Source: Oxalobacteraceae bacterium (GTDB lineage Bacteria > Pseudomonadota > Gammaproteobacteria > Burkholderiales > Burkholderiaceae_D). From it: DNA of 26,355 nt. The stretch spans positions 1 through 26,355 of the forward strand of contig JAGKXB010000030.1 in the NCBI GenBank assembly GCA_021151485.1. The letters run 5' to 3'. This document shows, one piece after another, positions 1 through 9,319 of this stretch. The notes beneath the pieces were generated by a model. The model worked only from the letters and a program-made list of their open reading frames with translations. It searched no databases and was not told the origin of the DNA. The first letter of the stretch is position 1, and every line of letters starts with the position of its first letter. The position numbers and the translations under genes are program-made.

Positions 1-400
1 TTTGTGCATCACAAAGATCAAGATCAGCACCATTTTCCATGAGAAATGCTGCGAACCCCGGATCCTTAGCCTGTGCAGCAATATCTAGCCACCTTATCTC
101 TTTCCCATATTTTTGTTGCACAACAGTATTGATTACATTGGCCGCAGTAAATTCTGCTGAAAATGATCCATCTGCCTCGTTATAACCGGCATACTCTCTA
201 AAAAGTCTTATTCTTGTTTCTGTGCTTGGTTGGGCAGAATAGCGGGTAGGCAGTATTGTGTCTTTTAGTTGTCTTGTTTGTTCTGCCGTTTTATAGGTAT
301 CAGGAAATCCTAAATTTTTAGCTCTTTGTTCTGAATCCAGTGTTAAGTGATTGTATACACTGTATACACTGTTCAAACCCGACATGGCGAAAGAAATCAT
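1..400 (-). CDS. Ankyrin-repeat protein, N-terminal part (runs off left edge)
   Basis: An open frame of 133 codons starts at ATG 400-398 and is still open at the window edge, so the C-terminus is missing. The start is preceded by AGGA about nine bases upstream, a fair ribosome-binding site. The first roughly 100 residues match no family I recognise. Residues about 104-131 read as an ankyrin unit: a WLDIAAQ-type helix, FAAFLMENGADLDLCDA with the typical LLENGAD turn, then an open end where more repeats would follow. Ankyrin repeats bind proteins; in host-associated bacteria such proteins are often secreted effectors. The gene lies 92 bases downstream of, and in the same direction as, a SycD-like type III secretion chaperone gene, which fits an effector or accessory role, but that is inference. 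The codons for SVYSVY come from a 9-base tandem duplication near 348-366. Confidence 0.72.
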   Translation of the reverse strand, partial: MISFAMSGLNSVYSVYNHLTLDSEQRAKNLGFPDTYKTAEQTRQLKDTILPTRYSAQPSTETRIRLFREYAGYNEADGSFSAEFTAANVINTVVQQKYGKEIRWLDIAAQAKDPGFAAFLMENGADLDLCDAQ

Positions 401-492
401 AATTTTTATCCTTGAGAAGTAGCAATAGTAGTTTGCTTAATTGTCATATTTATTGAATATTTTTTACACAAATCTTGAATGCTTGATGGCTG

Positions 493-1302
493 TTAATGTG
501 CCAACTTTTTGAGTCCATCTGCATACTCACGCATCTGTTTGGTTTGATCTGTTGTATCCGTAGATTTTTGTAACAATTCAGAGGCAGCTTGTAGGCATTC
601 TTGCGCATCAATATTTTTGCCCAATGCGATATAACAAGCTGCTGAGTGTAGGAAAGCCATCGGTTCTTGCATGTTGGTTAATATCGCCATGGAAAAAGCC
701 GTCAGTGCCAAATCCCAATGATTGAGAGCTTTTTCTGCTAGACCCAGTGCCATCCAGACGTTATGACGGCGGTAGTCCATCGAGCTCATCACAAAAAACA
801 CGTCTGCAGCTTCCTGATATTGCGCATTTTGATGCAGGCGATAACCGCATTGATAAAAATGTTCAACAGTTGTATCAGAGATAGGAAAAATGTCTTGAAA
901 AGATAATTGCTTATTGGCGTGTTCGTTTGCCGTTTGTATTTCTGCGTTAGATGAGTTGGTGGCAAAATTATCAAGGGCGCTTGACTCGCTTTCCATTTTT
1001 TCTGTCAATGCTTTGGTATTGTTATCCCATTCTGTTTTGATATTTTCGAGCTGTAAAGGTGTGATATATCGGGGAAGCTCACGAAAAATGATGTTTAACC
1101 CTTGCGCGGCTCTATTACGTACTTCTTTCGCGGTAAGAAAGTTCACTAACGCTGTTCTGGCTTTTGCAATTTCTTCTGGTGATTTAGCGGCATCCAGACT
1201 AGGTGCGGCAGTTTTCAGCATATTGTCGATAACAATCGCGACTTCATTATCGACTTCTGTAAATAATTGATTGATTGTATCCATAGATTTTTTATCACTC
1301 AT
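493..1302 (-). CDS. SycD/LcrH-like TPR protein, putative type III secretion chaperone, with N-terminal extension
   Basis: 269 residues. The C-terminal half carries three consecutive TPR units at about 149-182 (FYQCGYRLHQ...AADVFFVMSSMD), 183-214 (WMALGLAEKALNHWDLALTAF) and 216-247 (AFLHSAACYIALGKNIDAQEC). The order and the phrases 'GY-h-h-Y-AA-VF-D', 'LGLA-AL-AF' and 'P-FLHSAACYIALG' are those of SycD/LcrH/IpgC class II chaperones, which hold translocator proteins in the cytoplasm before type III export. Those chaperones are about 160-170 residues; here residues 1-130 are an extra, helix-rich, Glu/Asn/Ala-rich segment without a recognised domain. No signal peptide or membrane segment is visible. 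ATG 1302 is used; a weak GGAAAG lies about 14 bases upstream, and Met7 is an alternative. The ankyrin-protein gene follows downstream. The family call is solid; the true partner is unknown. Confidence 0.78.
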   Translation of the reverse strand: MSDKKSMDTINQLFTEVDNEVAIVIDNMLKTAAPSLDAAKSPEEIAKARTALVNFLTAKEVRNRAAQGLNIIFRELPRYITPLQLENIKTEWDNNTKALTEKMESESSALDNFATNSSNAEIQTANEHANKQLSFQDIFPISDTTVEHFYQCGYRLHQNAQYQEAADVFFVMSSMDYRRHNVWMALGLAEKALNHWDLALTAFSMAILTNMQEPMAFLHSAACYIALGKNIDAQECLQAASELLQKSTDTTDQTKQMREYADGLKKLAH

Positions 1303-1415
1303 TGTTTAATTGCTTACTTTCCAGGTAGTGAAACTGATTAAACGCGTAAGTCAAAAATGCCTAATATTTTTGTTGCCACAATGATAATTAATAATTGGTG
1401 CAAATATAACATAAA

Positions 1416-1432
1416 TAAGTAAATATTACTTA
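1416..1432. repeat. AT-rich inverted repeat between queF and the chaperone gene
   Basis: TAAGTAA and TTACTTA are 7-base inverted arms around a 3-base centre. The site lies about 114 bases upstream of the chaperone gene in an AT-rich stretch that must hold its promoter. It could be an operator or chance palindromy in AT-rich DNA; no T-run makes it a terminator. Confidence 0.3.
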
Positions 1433-1468
1433 ATTAATAATGAAAACGTGAGTGCTGATCAGTAATGT

Positions 1469-2326
1469 TTATTGTCTTGAATTGCGCGCGTTGGATGGGC
1501 CTTGCTGAGTGGTGAAATTACTGCGCCATGGATTGATGTCTAGCCCACCACGTCTGGTGTAACGTGCATAGACAGCGAGTTTTTGCGGTTGGCAGGTGCG
1601 CAAAATATCGACAAAAATGCGTTCTACGCATTGTTCATGAAATTCATTGTGCTGACGAAATCCAATTAAATATTGCAATAAACCTTCTTGTACGATAGGT
1701 GAGCCGACATATTGAATTTGCACACTGGCCCAGTCTGGTTGTCCCGTAACCAAGCAGTTTGATTTCAATAAATGCGATACCAGTGTTTCTTCCACTGGCG
1801 CTTCATCTGCCTGGATTTGCAATAAAGACGTATCGAGTTTGTACTCAGTCACTTCGATGTCTAATCTGTCTAGTAACAAACCTTCTAATTCGCCTATTTT
1901 TAAAGAAGAGAAATCCTGTTGCTGCATCAATGTTACTTGCACCGCTACACCAAATCCGGCTGATAAATCGGCTTGTAGCAAGCTACGCAGGGCATCAATG
2001 CCAGCCAACTTAGTTTGATTGAATGAATTTAAATACAACTTGAAAGATTTAGATTCAATAATGAAAGGCGAGTTGGCCGGTACTGTGACAGTAGCGATTG
2101 CAATTTGTGGCTTGCCGCGGAGGTTTAGCCAGGACACTTCATAGGCATTCCAGATATCGACGCCAAAAAAAGGCAGCGTCCCAGTAATACCAATTTCTTC
2201 CCGCTTCCCTTGTCTGGGAATAGAAAACAGCAGCGATGGATCGTACTCGGTTTTGTAGATCGTCGTTTTTCCAAGTGGGGAAAAATCGGTGGAGGAAGAG
2301 TCTGTCATGTTAATTTTTGGATTCAT
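1469..2326 (-). CDS. queF: NADPH-dependent 7-cyano-7-deazaguanine reductase (long form)
   Basis: 285 residues, close to the 282 of the E. coli long-form enzyme. QueF reduces preQ0 to preQ1 with NADPH, the last free-base step of queuosine synthesis for tRNA wobble modification; it is cytoplasmic and has a tunnelling fold. Visible hallmarks: the NADPH-binding QueF motif ESKSFK at 91-96, the thioimide-forming Cys191 in [16 protein letters not shown], the general acid Asp198, and the substrate-binding His230-Glu231 pair in NEFHEQC. Two related half-domains are present. The ATG at 2326 overlaps the TGA of ilvA in an ATGA, so translation is probably coupled to ilvA. Met7 is a possible alternative start. 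No other queuosine gene lies nearby. Confidence 0.96.
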   Translation of the reverse strand: MNPKINMTDSSSTDFSPLGKTTIYKTEYDPSLLFSIPRQGKREEIGITGTLPFFGVDIWNAYEVSWLNLRGKPQIAIATVTVPANSPFIIESKSFKLYLNSFNQTKLAGIDALRSLLQADLSAGFGVAVQVTLMQQQDFSSLKIGELEGLLLDRLDIEVTEYKLDTSLLQIQADEAPVEETLVSHLLKSNCLVTGQPDWASVQIQYVGSPIVQEGLLQYLIGFRQHNEFHEQCVERIFVDILRTCQPQKLAVYARYTRRGGLDINPWRSNFTTQQGPSNARNSRQ

Positions 2327-3849
2327 CCTAAAAACAGTTTGTACACCGGATTGTCACTTTCGTTCCAATGGGGATATCCCAGGGTGTTTAAAAATTCCTG
2401 AAACGCGTGCATTTCTTTTTCCGGTACTTGTAATCCCACCAAAATCCTGCCGTAATCAGCACCGTGATTGCGGTAATGGAAAAGGCTGATATTCCAGTTC
2501 GGCGCCATGCTGCGCAAGAAGCGAGGCAGGGCACCGGGGCGTTCTGGGAATTCAAAACGGTATAACAATTCATTCTGCGCCAAGGCACTTTTGCCACCGA
2601 CCAGGTGACGTATGTGCAGCTTGCCCATTTCGTCATCGGTCAAATCCAGCGTTTTGAAGCCAGCATTGTCAAAATTTTTGGCAATTTTGTTGGCATCTTC
2701 GCGATCGGTGGTTTGAATGCCAACGAAGACATGGGCTTCTTTTTGATCGCTGATGCGATAGTTGAATTCCGTTACATTGCGTGGGCCGAGCAACTCACAT
2801 AATTGGCGGAAACTGCCACGCTCTTCCGGGATGGTGACAGCAAACAAAGCTTCACGGGCTTCACCGACTTCGGCGCGTTCTGCGACAAAACGCAGACGAT
2901 CGAAATTCATATTGGCGCCACATGCAATGCTGATCAGAGTTTGATTTTTAATCGGGTGATCGCTATTTTTGGCACGTTCTATGTATGCTTTTGCACCAGC
3001 GACTGCCAGTGCACCGGATGGTTCCAATATGCTGCGCGTGTCTTGAAAGACATCTTTGATCGCAGCGCAAATCGCATCGGTATCGACCAAAATGATTTCG
3101 TCGACATACATTTGTGCTAAGCGGAATGTTTCTTCACCGACTAATTTGACGGCTGTGCCATCGGCAAACAAACCCACATCTGGCAGCGTGATGCGTTTTC
3201 CTGCTTGCAGACTGCGTGCCATGGCATCGGAATCAGGTGTTTGTACGCCGATGATTTTGATCTCGGGGCGAATTTGTTTGATGTAGGCAGCGACACCGGC
3301 AATCAAACCACCGCCGCCGATGGCAACAAAAATGGCATGAATAGGATCAGGATGCTGGCGCAGGATTTCCATCCCGATGGTGCCTTGTCCGGCAATCACA
3401 TCGGGATCGTCGAAAGGATGGACGAAGGTGAGTTGGTATTCTTTTTCTAACGTCAAAGCATGTTGATAGGCGTCGGTGTAAGAGTCGCCAAACAAAACCA
3501 CTTCACCACCGCGTGCTTGCACGGCTTGAATTTTGACGGGGGGTGTGGTGGTTGGCATGACGATCAAAGCCTTGCAACCGAGCCGCTTGGCAGCCAGCGC
3601 GACGCCTTGCGCATGATTGCCAGCCGAAGCACAAATCACACCGTGTTTTAATTGTTCCGGGCTTAAATGCGCCATCTTGTTGTAAGCGCCGCGCAGTTTA
3701 AAACTGAATACACTTTGCATGTCTTCACGTTTCAAGTAAATAGCGTTCTCCATTTTTTGAGAAAGCGTCGGTGCCAACTCAAGTGTTGACTCAGTGGCAA
3801 CATCATAGACACGAGCGGTCAGGATTTTTTTGAGATAATCGGTGGTCAT
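2323..3849 (-). CDS. ilvA: Threonine ammonia-lyase (deaminase), biosynthetic long form
   Basis: 508 residues from the start chosen here. It converts L-threonine to 2-oxobutanoate and ammonia with PLP, the committed step of isoleucine synthesis. Visible: the PLP-binding lysine in SFKLRGAY (Lys51), SAGNHAQG at 75-82, the phosphate-cradling GGGGLIAG at 178-185, and two C-terminal ACT-like regulatory units (starting near [13 protein letters not shown] and [12 protein letters not shown]) expected to sense isoleucine and valine. The frame is open up to a TTG at 3966, but the protein family begins at [18 protein letters not shown], so ATG 3849 is preferred; neither start has a clear ribosome-binding site. 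This leaves about 148 bases of divergent promoter space shared with yqaA; a TAAAAT at about 3948-3953 on this strand is a possible -10 box. queF overlaps its stop. Confidence 0.95.
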   Translation of the reverse strand: MTTDYLKKILTARVYDVATESTLELAPTLSQKMENAIYLKREDMQSVFSFKLRGAYNKMAHLSPEQLKHGVICASAGNHAQGVALAAKRLGCKALIVMPTTTPPVKIQAVQARGGEVVLFGDSYTDAYQHALTLEKEYQLTFVHPFDDPDVIAGQGTIGMEILRQHPDPIHAIFVAIGGGGLIAGVAAYIKQIRPEIKIIGVQTPDSDAMARSLQAGKRITLPDVGLFADGTAVKLVGEETFRLAQMYVDEIILVDTDAICAAIKDVFQDTRSILEPSGALAVAGAKAYIERAKNSDHPIKNQTLISIACGANMNFDRLRFVAERAEVGEAREALFAVTIPEERGSFRQLCELLGPRNVTEFNYRISDQKEAHVFVGIQTTDREDANKIAKNFDNAGFKTLDLTDDEMGKLHIRHLVGGKSALAQNELLYRFEFPERPGALPRFLRSMAPNWNISLFHYRNHGADYGRILVGLQVPEKEMHAFQEFLNTLGYPHWNESDNPVYKLFLG

Positions 3850-3997
3850 GCTGGTCGGGAAGTGAAAAAGCGATGCATCTTTAACGAAACTAAGGGAATT
3901 TAACGACGATAACGAAGCAACAAAGACGGCGTCGTTTAATCCCTCTATTTTATCCTTTTTAGTCAAGCTGCAAAATTAATAAGTAACAAGCCAATCA

Positions 3998-4498
3998 ATG
4001 ATTGAATCTGCCGTATACGCTTTATTAAACGTGTTGTCATTGCCAGAAGTTGGTTTGATCGCCGTTTTTTTTGTCAGTTTTTTTGCGGCTACTTTATTGC
4101 CCATGGGGTCGGAACCCATTGTGTTTGCGGTCGCGCAAGCCAACCCACTTTATTTTTGGCCAGTGATAGTGGTCGCAACGATAGGTAACACCTTGGGGGG
4201 TATTGTGAATTATTGGTTGGGATATGGCGCGCACACTGTTTTCGCCAAAGAGCGCCAAAGTCGCTGGTTTAACTGGCTGAAACGATTTGGTGCGAAAACC
4301 ATGTTGTTGGCTTGGGCTCCTATTATCGGCGATCCCATTTGTAGTTTGGCGGGATGGCTCAAACTACCATTTTGGCCCAGTGTTTTTTATATGGCGCTTG
4401 GCAAATTCTTGCGTTATTTACTGCTGCTGGGTTTGTTATTACGTTTGCCCGAAATACCCGATGGTTTTTGGCGACAGGTTGTACATTGGTTTTTATAA
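3998..4498 (+). CDS. yqaA: YqaA-like inner-membrane protein of the DedA/VTT superfamily
   Basis: 166 residues, very hydrophobic, with about four to five membrane segments or re-entrant helices. It follows E. coli YqaA nearly motif by motif: SFFAATLLPMGSEPIV, GNTLGGIVNYWLG, LKRFGAKTMLLAWAPIIGDPICSLAGWL and GKFLRYLLLLGLLL. DedA/VTT proteins are linked to lipid-carrier recycling and membrane homeostasis, but YqaA itself has no firmly assigned substrate. The gene is divergent from ilvA and is followed 94 bases later by the large FAD/Fe-S dehydrogenase gene. It probably starts at ATG 3998; no strong ribosome-binding site is visible. Confidence 0.88.
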   Translation: MIESAVYALLNVLSLPEVGLIAVFFVSFFAATLLPMGSEPIVFAVAQANPLYFWPVIVVATIGNTLGGIVNYWLGYGAHTVFAKERQSRWFNWLKRFGAKTMLLAWAPIIGDPICSLAGWLKLPFWPSVFYMALGKFLRYLLLLGLLLRLPEIPDGFWRQVVHWFL

Positions 4499-4592
4499 AG
4501 TCTATGGTCCGTTTTATAACGATGTTCAACGTGTCCTAGCGCAATCAGCTAAAATGCGCCTTTAGGGATAGTCTAATCATACATAGTCACCA

Positions 4593-7500
4593 ATGAACGC
4601 CCCCGCACAAATTCAAACCATTAATCAATTCAATACCACCAGTAACGTTAAGAGCGCTCATGAAGCAGGTCATAGTGACGGCATGGCGCGGCTGCGTGAA
4701 ATTCCATATAACTACACCTCATTTTCCGATCGTGAAATTGTGATTCGCTTGTTGGGCGATGAAGCCTGGCGTTTGTTGGATGCGTTACGAGGTGCTCGCC
4801 AGACTGGCCGCTCAGCACGTATGTTGTATGAAGTGTTGGGTGACATATGGGTGGTACAGCGTAATCCTTATTTGCAAGACGATTTGCTGGATAACCCCAA
4901 GCGGCGCCAGGATTTGATACAGGCTTTGCATCATCGTTTGGCAGAAGTTGATAAGCGTCGCATGAGCGCGGAATTGTCGGAGGTCGACGATGCCTTTGCC
5001 AAAGTACGCAGTGCTAACGTAGAGACCTTGTTGCGTGCTGCTAAAAAAGCAGTAACAGAATTTGATGAAGAGTTTCGTCGTACCAGCGATTTGCGCAAAC
5101 GCAGTATCAAAACATTGGGACGTTATACCGCCAAGGACAATATCAAGTTTGATGGTTTGTCTCGGGTTTCCCATGTCACCGATGCGACCGATTGGCGGGT
5201 TGAATATCCTTTTGTCGTTTTGACACCAGATTCAGAAGATGAAATGGCGGGTTTGGTGAAAGCGTGTATTTCGCTAGGATTGACCATCATTCCACGTGGT
5301 GGCGGTACGGGTTACACCGGCGGTGCCATTCCATTGACTGCTTTGTCAGCAGTGATTAATACCGAAAAGTTGGAGCAACTCGGCGCAGTTGAAATGACCG
5401 TTTTGCCTGGCGTGGATCGGGAATATGCCACCATTTATTCCGGCGCTGGTGTCGTCACCAAACGCGTGTCGGATGCGGCTGAGAAAGCCGGTTTTGTCTT
5501 TGCAGTCGATCCCACTTCAGCCGAAGCATCTTGCATAGGCGGGAACGTCGCCATGAATGCGGGCGGTAAAAAAGCGGTGTTATGGGGCACTGCACTGGAT
5601 AATTTGGCCAGCTGGCGCATGGTGGATCCAAATGGTGATTGGTTGGACGTGACGCGGCTTGAGCATAACTTGGGGAAAATCCATGACGTCGAAGTCGCCA
5701 AATTCAAATTGGAATGGACACATCCAGAAGCAAGAGCGAAAAATGGCGCGCCGTTTAAGACGGAAATTTTAGAAATTCCAGGCCGCAAGTTTCGTAAAGA
5801 AGGCTTGGGCAAAGACGTCACCGATAAGTTTTTAGCTGGTTTGCCTGGTGTGCAAAAAGAAGGGTGCGATGGTTTGATTACTTCCGCACGTTGGATTCTG
5901 CACAAAATGCCTAAGCATGCGCGTACTGTTTGTTTGGAATTTTTTGGTCAGGCGCGCGATGCGATTCCAGCAATTGTGCAAATCAAAGATTATCTGGATG
6001 CTGAAAGCAAAAAAGGCGGCGCTATTCTGGCTGGCCTAGAACATTTGGATGAGCGCTATTTGCGTGCCGTTGGTTATGCCACAAAATCTAAGCGCGGCAT
6101 TTTGCCCAAAATGGCTTTGTTTGGCGATATCGTTGGCGATGATGAAAATTTGGTCGCACAAGCGGCATCTGAAGTCATACGTATTGCTAATACGCATGTT
6201 GGTGAAGGTTTTGTTGCCGTTAGCCCTGAAGCGCGTAAAAAATTCTGGCTCGACCGTGCACGTACCGCAGCGATTTCTAAGCATACCAATGCCTTTAAAA
6301 TCAATGAAGATGTGGTGATTCCCTTGGATCGTATGGGGGAATACACGGATGCGATTGAGCGCATCAATATCGAATTGTCTTTGCAAAATAAATTGGCTTT
6401 GTTGCTGGATTTGCGAGGCTTTTTCGCTGCTGATAATTTGCCTTTAGGCAAAAGCGAAGATGCGGAAGGTGATGATATTCCTGACGCCGTGATGTTGGAG
6501 GACCGCGTTCACCAAGCTGAGCAATTGTTGAATGCCACTTACGCACGCTGGTCGTATTGCTTGTCGCATCTGGATTTACCTTTGCGCGATGCCAAAAACG
6601 AATTGTTGGCCTTAGGACTAGAAAAATTAACCACTGCTTTTGATGAGCGTTTAGCCAAACAACCAGATGCAAGGCTATTAGATCTCATGCAGGATCGCAC
6701 CATACGCATATCCTGGAAGACCGAAGTGCGGGCGCAGTTACGCCAGATTTTTAGTGGTGCGGCGTTCAAATTAATTTTGGATGAATGTACAGCTAGGCAT
6801 CAAAAAATACTGCGTAGCCGTGTTTTCGTTGCTTTGCACATGCACGCCGGCGATGGCAATGTGCATACCAATATTCCGGTCAATTCAGACAATTACGAAA
6901 TGCTGCAAGTCGCGCATCAGGCTGTGGAGCGCATCATGGTGTTGGCGCGTTCTTTGAATGGCGTGATTTCTGGTGAGCATGGTATCGGCATTACTAAGTT
7001 GGAATTTTTGACGGAAGACGAAATCAGCGAATTCCGTTCCTATAAGCAGCGCATTGATCCTGAAGGCCGCTTTAATAAAGGTAAGTTGTTGAATTTGCCC
7101 GAGTTACCGGCTAATTTGCACAATGCGTATACGCCTTCATTTGGTTTGATGGGCCATGAATCCTTGATCATGCAGCAAAGCGATATTGGCGCGATTGCCA
7201 GCAGCGTTAAGGATTGTTTGCGTTGCGGAAAATGTAAGCCCGTTTGCGCCACTCACGTGCCGCGTGCGAACTTATTGTATTCGCCTCGTAATAAGATTTT
7301 GGCTACTTCTTTGTTGGTGGAAGCATTCTTATACGAAGAGCAAACACGGCGCGGTATTTCCATCAAACATTGGGATGAATTTGCCGATGTGGCAGACCAT
7401 TGCACGGTTTGCCATAAGTGTTTGACACCCTGCCCGGTTGATATTGATTTCGGCGACGTATCCATGAACATGCGTAATTTATTGCGCAAGATGGATAAAA

Positions 7501-8627
7501 AGCCTTTTAATCCCGGCACAGCCGCTTCAATGTTCTTCCTCAATGCCAAAGATCCCGCAACGATTAAGGCAGCCCGTGAGGTGATTTTTTCTTGGGGTGT
7601 TGCTGCACAGCGTTTTGGCAACACAATTTTCAAAAAACTAGCTAGAAAGCAAACCAAAGCACCTCCAGCTAGCAAGGGAAAACCACCGGTTCGGCAGCAA
7701 GTTATTCACTTTGTGAATAAAAAAATGCCCGGTAATTTACCGAAAAAGACAGCGCGTGCTTTGTTGGAAATAGAAGATGACAAAATCATTCCTATCATTC
7801 GTAATCCGCGCAATACCACGGTCGATACGGAAGCTGTGTTTTATTTTCCGGGGTGTGGTTCGGAACGCTTGTTTTCTCAAGTTGGTTTAGCAACGCAAGC
7901 CATGTTGTGGAATGTCGGTGTGCAAACGGTATTGCCACCTGGCTATTTGTGTTGCGGTTATCCGCAGCGCGGTTCGGGTGATTTTGATAAGGCAGAAAAA
8001 ATCATTACCGACAATCGTGTCTTGTTCCATCGCATGGCAAACACACTCAATTATTTGGATATTAAGACGGTGATTGTGTCGTGTGGAACGTGCTACGATC
8101 AGTTGCAGGGTTATCAATTTGATAAAATATTCCCGGGTTGTCGCATACTCGACATTCATGAATATTTGATGGAGAAAAATGTCAAATTAGAAGGCATTGA
8201 TGGTGTGCGCTATATGTATCACGATCCTTGCCATAGCCCGATGAAGTTGCAGGATCCATTAAAAACGGTGAATGCACTGATCACGACAGAGGACAGCGTA
8301 AAAATCGAAAAGAATGATCGTTGTTGTGGTGAGGCCGGTACATTGGCTGTTTCCAGGCCAGACGTTTCTACGCAAATTCGTTTCCGCAAAGAGCAAGAAA
8401 TGACCAAAGGTGCAGATAAATTGCGCGCTGATGGCTTTACTGGTGATGTAAAAGTATTGACTAGTTGCCCAGCTTGCTTGATGGGGTTGACGCGTTTTGA
8501 TGAGGATGCGGGTACCAATGCGGATTACATCGTTGTTGAGATGGCGAAGCACATATTGGGAAGCAACTGGTTACCAGACTATGTGTCGAATGCCAACAAT
8601 GGTGGTATTGAGCGGATATTGGTCTAA
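4593..8627 (+). CDS. Large fused FAD-linked dehydrogenase / iron-sulfur (GlcF/GlpC-like) protein
   Basis: 1,344 residues, intact. After an N-terminal region of about 200 residues of unknown role comes a PCMH-type FAD domain with the FAD loop [11 protein letters not shown] at 234-244 and a second FAD contact near [21 protein letters not shown]. The FAD-oxidase C-terminal domain carries [10 protein letters not shown] at 749-758 and GEHGIG around 794-799, typical of D-lactate, glycolate and D-2-hydroxyglutarate dehydrogenases. Two 4Fe-4S motifs follow (Cys875/878/881/885 and Cys937/940/943/947), then two CCG-type cysteine domains (Cys1120-Cys1121-Gly, Cys1244-Cys1245-Gly). The layout is that of GlcD plus GlcF in one chain; homologues of this size are common in Burkholderiales. 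It probably oxidises a D-2-hydroxy acid and passes electrons to the respiratory chain; the substrate is not determined. A TAAAAT at 4550-4555 is a possible -10 box. The gene ends before a strong hairpin. Confidence 0.88.
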   Translation: MNAPAQIQTINQFNTTSNVKSAHEAGHSDGMARLREIPYNYTSFSDREIVIRLLGDEAWRLLDALRGARQTGRSARMLYEVLGDIWVVQRNPYLQDDLLDNPKRRQDLIQALHHRLAEVDKRRMSAELSEVDDAFAKVRSANVETLLRAAKKAVTEFDEEFRRTSDLRKRSIKTLGRYTAKDNIKFDGLSRVSHVTDATDWRVEYPFVVLTPDSEDEMAGLVKACISLGLTIIPRGGGTGYTGGAIPLTALSAVINTEKLEQLGAVEMTVLPGVDREYATIYSGAGVVTKRVSDAAEKAGFVFAVDPTSAEASCIGGNVAMNAGGKKAVLWGTALDNLASWRMVDPNGDWLDVTRLEHNLGKIHDVEVAKFKLEWTHPEARAKNGAPFKTEILEIPGRKFRKEGLGKDVTDKFLAGLPGVQKEGCDGLITSARWILHKMPKHARTVCLEFFGQARDAIPAIVQIKDYLDAESKKGGAILAGLEHLDERYLRAVGYATKSKRGILPKMALFGDIVGDDENLVAQAASEVIRIANTHVGEGFVAVSPEARKKFWLDRARTAAISKHTNAFKINEDVVIPLDRMGEYTDAIERINIELSLQNKLALLLDLRGFFAADNLPLGKSEDAEGDDIPDAVMLEDRVHQAEQLLNATYARWSYCLSHLDLPLRDAKNELLALGLEKLTTAFDERLAKQPDARLLDLMQDRTIRISWKTEVRAQLRQIFSGAAFKLILDECTARHQKILRSRVFVALHMHAGDGNVHTNIPVNSDNYEMLQVAHQAVERIMVLARSLNGVISGEHGIGITKLEFLTEDEISEFRSYKQRIDPEGRFNKGKLLNLPELPANLHNAYTPSFGLMGHESLIMQQSDIGAIASSVKDCLRCGKCKPVCATHVPRANLLYSPRNKILATSLLVEAFLYEEQTRRGISIKHWDEFADVADHCTVCHKCLTPCPVDIDFGDVSMNMRNLLRKMDKKPFNPGTAASMFFLNAKDPATIKAAREVIFSWGVAAQRFGNTIFKKLARKQTKAPPASKGKPPVRQQVIHFVNKKMPGNLPKKTARALLEIEDDKIIPIIRNPRNTTVDTEAVFYFPGCGSERLFSQVGLATQAMLWNVGVQTVLPPGYLCCGYPQRGSGDFDKAEKIITDNRVLFHRMANTLNYLDIKTVIVSCGTCYDQLQGYQFDKIFPGCRILDIHEYLMEKNVKLEGIDGVRYMYHDPCHSPMKLQDPLKTVNALITTEDSVKIEKNDRCCGEAGTLAVSRPDVSTQIRFRKEQEMTKGADKLRADGFTGDVKVLTSCPACLMGLTRFDEDAGTNADYIVVEMAKHILGSNWLPDYVSNANNGGIERILV

Positions 8628-8651
8628 AAACGGCACGCTTTGAGCAAAAGA

Positions 8652-8685
8652 AAACGGCTGCGATATTTGTATATCGCAGCCGTTT
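8652..8685 (-). terminator. Rho-independent terminator of 6S RNA, probably bidirectional
   Basis: A perfect 15-base-pair stem (AAACGGCTGCGATAT and its complement) closes a TTGT loop. Read on the minus strand it ends in TTTTCTTTT, a good terminator for the 6S RNA gene. It also lies 24 bases after the stop of the convergent FAD/Fe-S dehydrogenase gene and likely stops that transcript too, although the plus-strand T-run is weak. Confidence 0.88.
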
Positions 8686-8692
8686 GAATTTG

Positions 8693-8865
8693 TTCCCCGC
8701 CGTGTAGCGTTGCCGGCATCCTGAACCAAGGCGGTTCAAGTTGGTCGCAGTAAGTTCAACTTCGGGTTCATCGGACTGGCGATGCTCACACCTATCGAAC
8801 AAAATCCCACAACCTATGCACATAAATGGTTCAAGGAATATATGACAATCGCAAACAGAGCAGGG
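8693..8865 (-). ncRNA. ssrS: 6S RNA
   Basis: About 170 nt. 6S RNA mimics an open promoter and holds sigma70 RNA polymerase in stationary phase. Its 5' end CCCTGC pairs with GCGGGG at the 3' end, closing the long rod. The 3' half holds the conserved block CTTGAACCGCCTTGGTTCA followed by GGATGCCGGCAACG, close to the E. coli CCTTGAACC...GGTTCAAGG...GCGGCAT region. The 5' half has CCTTGAACC and GTGAGCATCGCC, again as in other 6S RNAs. Position supports it: it lies directly downstream of zapA on the same strand, the classical zapA-ssrS order. ygfA, often next, is absent here. A clean promoter ends six bases before CCCTGC and a strong terminator follows. Exact ends are estimated. Confidence 0.9.
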
Positions 8866-8871
8866 ATCTTT

Positions 8872-8899
8872 AGTCTACTCTGATAGAATCAGATGTCAA
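8872..8899 (-). promoter_or_regulatory. Sigma70 promoter of 6S RNA
   Basis: TTGACA (8899-8894), a 16-base spacer, and TAGACT (8877-8872) on the minus strand. The predicted start falls at about 8866-8865, exactly where the closing stem of 6S RNA begins. Confidence 0.8.
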
Positions 8900-9010
8900 A
8901 TGATTTCCATGCTTGTTTTAAATGCTGAATGGTTTGATGCAACTTTCTTGTAGGTTAAATCACGAGTCAAATTGTGATTCAGTTGGTTGCTGGTTTTTCT
9001 GATTTTTTCC

Positions 9011-9319
9011 TTATTTGATATCGCCGTTCAATGCTTTATCCAGAACGAGTTGCATTGCACTTATTTTTTCTTTGACATCAGGCAGGCTCAGAGTATTGGA
9101 GTCTTCAGCAATTGATTTTTGCAGTGATAGAAGCTGTGCCGCGATGGCTAAACCTGCCATGACGGCAATACGGTCATTTCCTTTGACTTTTCCGGTATCA
9201 CGTATGGCGCACATTTTTTCGTTTAAGTGAGAGACTGCTTTTTTCAGGCTTGCTTCTTCACTTTCTTGACAAGTTAACTTATACACTTGCCCCATGATGA
9301 TGGCATCAAACTGGATCAT
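9011..9319 (-). CDS. zapA: Cell-division protein ZapA
   Basis: 102 residues. ZapA binds FtsZ in the cytoplasm and cross-links protofilaments in the Z ring. The N-terminal globular part shows the family opening FDAIIMGQVYKLTCQESEE, then a helix with LKKAVSHLNEKM and the characteristic NDRIAVMAGLAIAAQLL; the C-terminus is a long helix suited to the tetrameric coiled coil. Length is normal. Its ATG overlaps the TGA of the upstream ZapB-like gene (ATGA), so the two are probably co-translated. The 6S RNA gene starts about 145 bases downstream. Confidence 0.93.
   Translation of the reverse strand: MIQFDAIIMGQVYKLTCQESEEASLKKAVSHLNEKMCAIRDTGKVKGNDRIAVMAGLAIAAQLLSLQKSIAEDSNTLSLPDVKEKISAMQLVLDKALNGDIK

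Noticed and set aside
348..366. 9-bp tandem duplication (GTATACACT twice)
   Set aside because: Only two units inside a coding frame; it encodes SVYSVY and stays in frame, so there is no sign of a switch or of array structure.
3850..3966. Extended ilvA start at TTG 3966
   Set aside because: The extra 39 residues do not belong to the family, and [16 protein letters not shown] at 3849 is the normal beginning.
8958..8979. AATCAC/GTGATT hairpin downstream of zapA
   Set aside because: The six-base stem has a ten-base loop and no T-run on either strand, so it is too weak to call a terminator.
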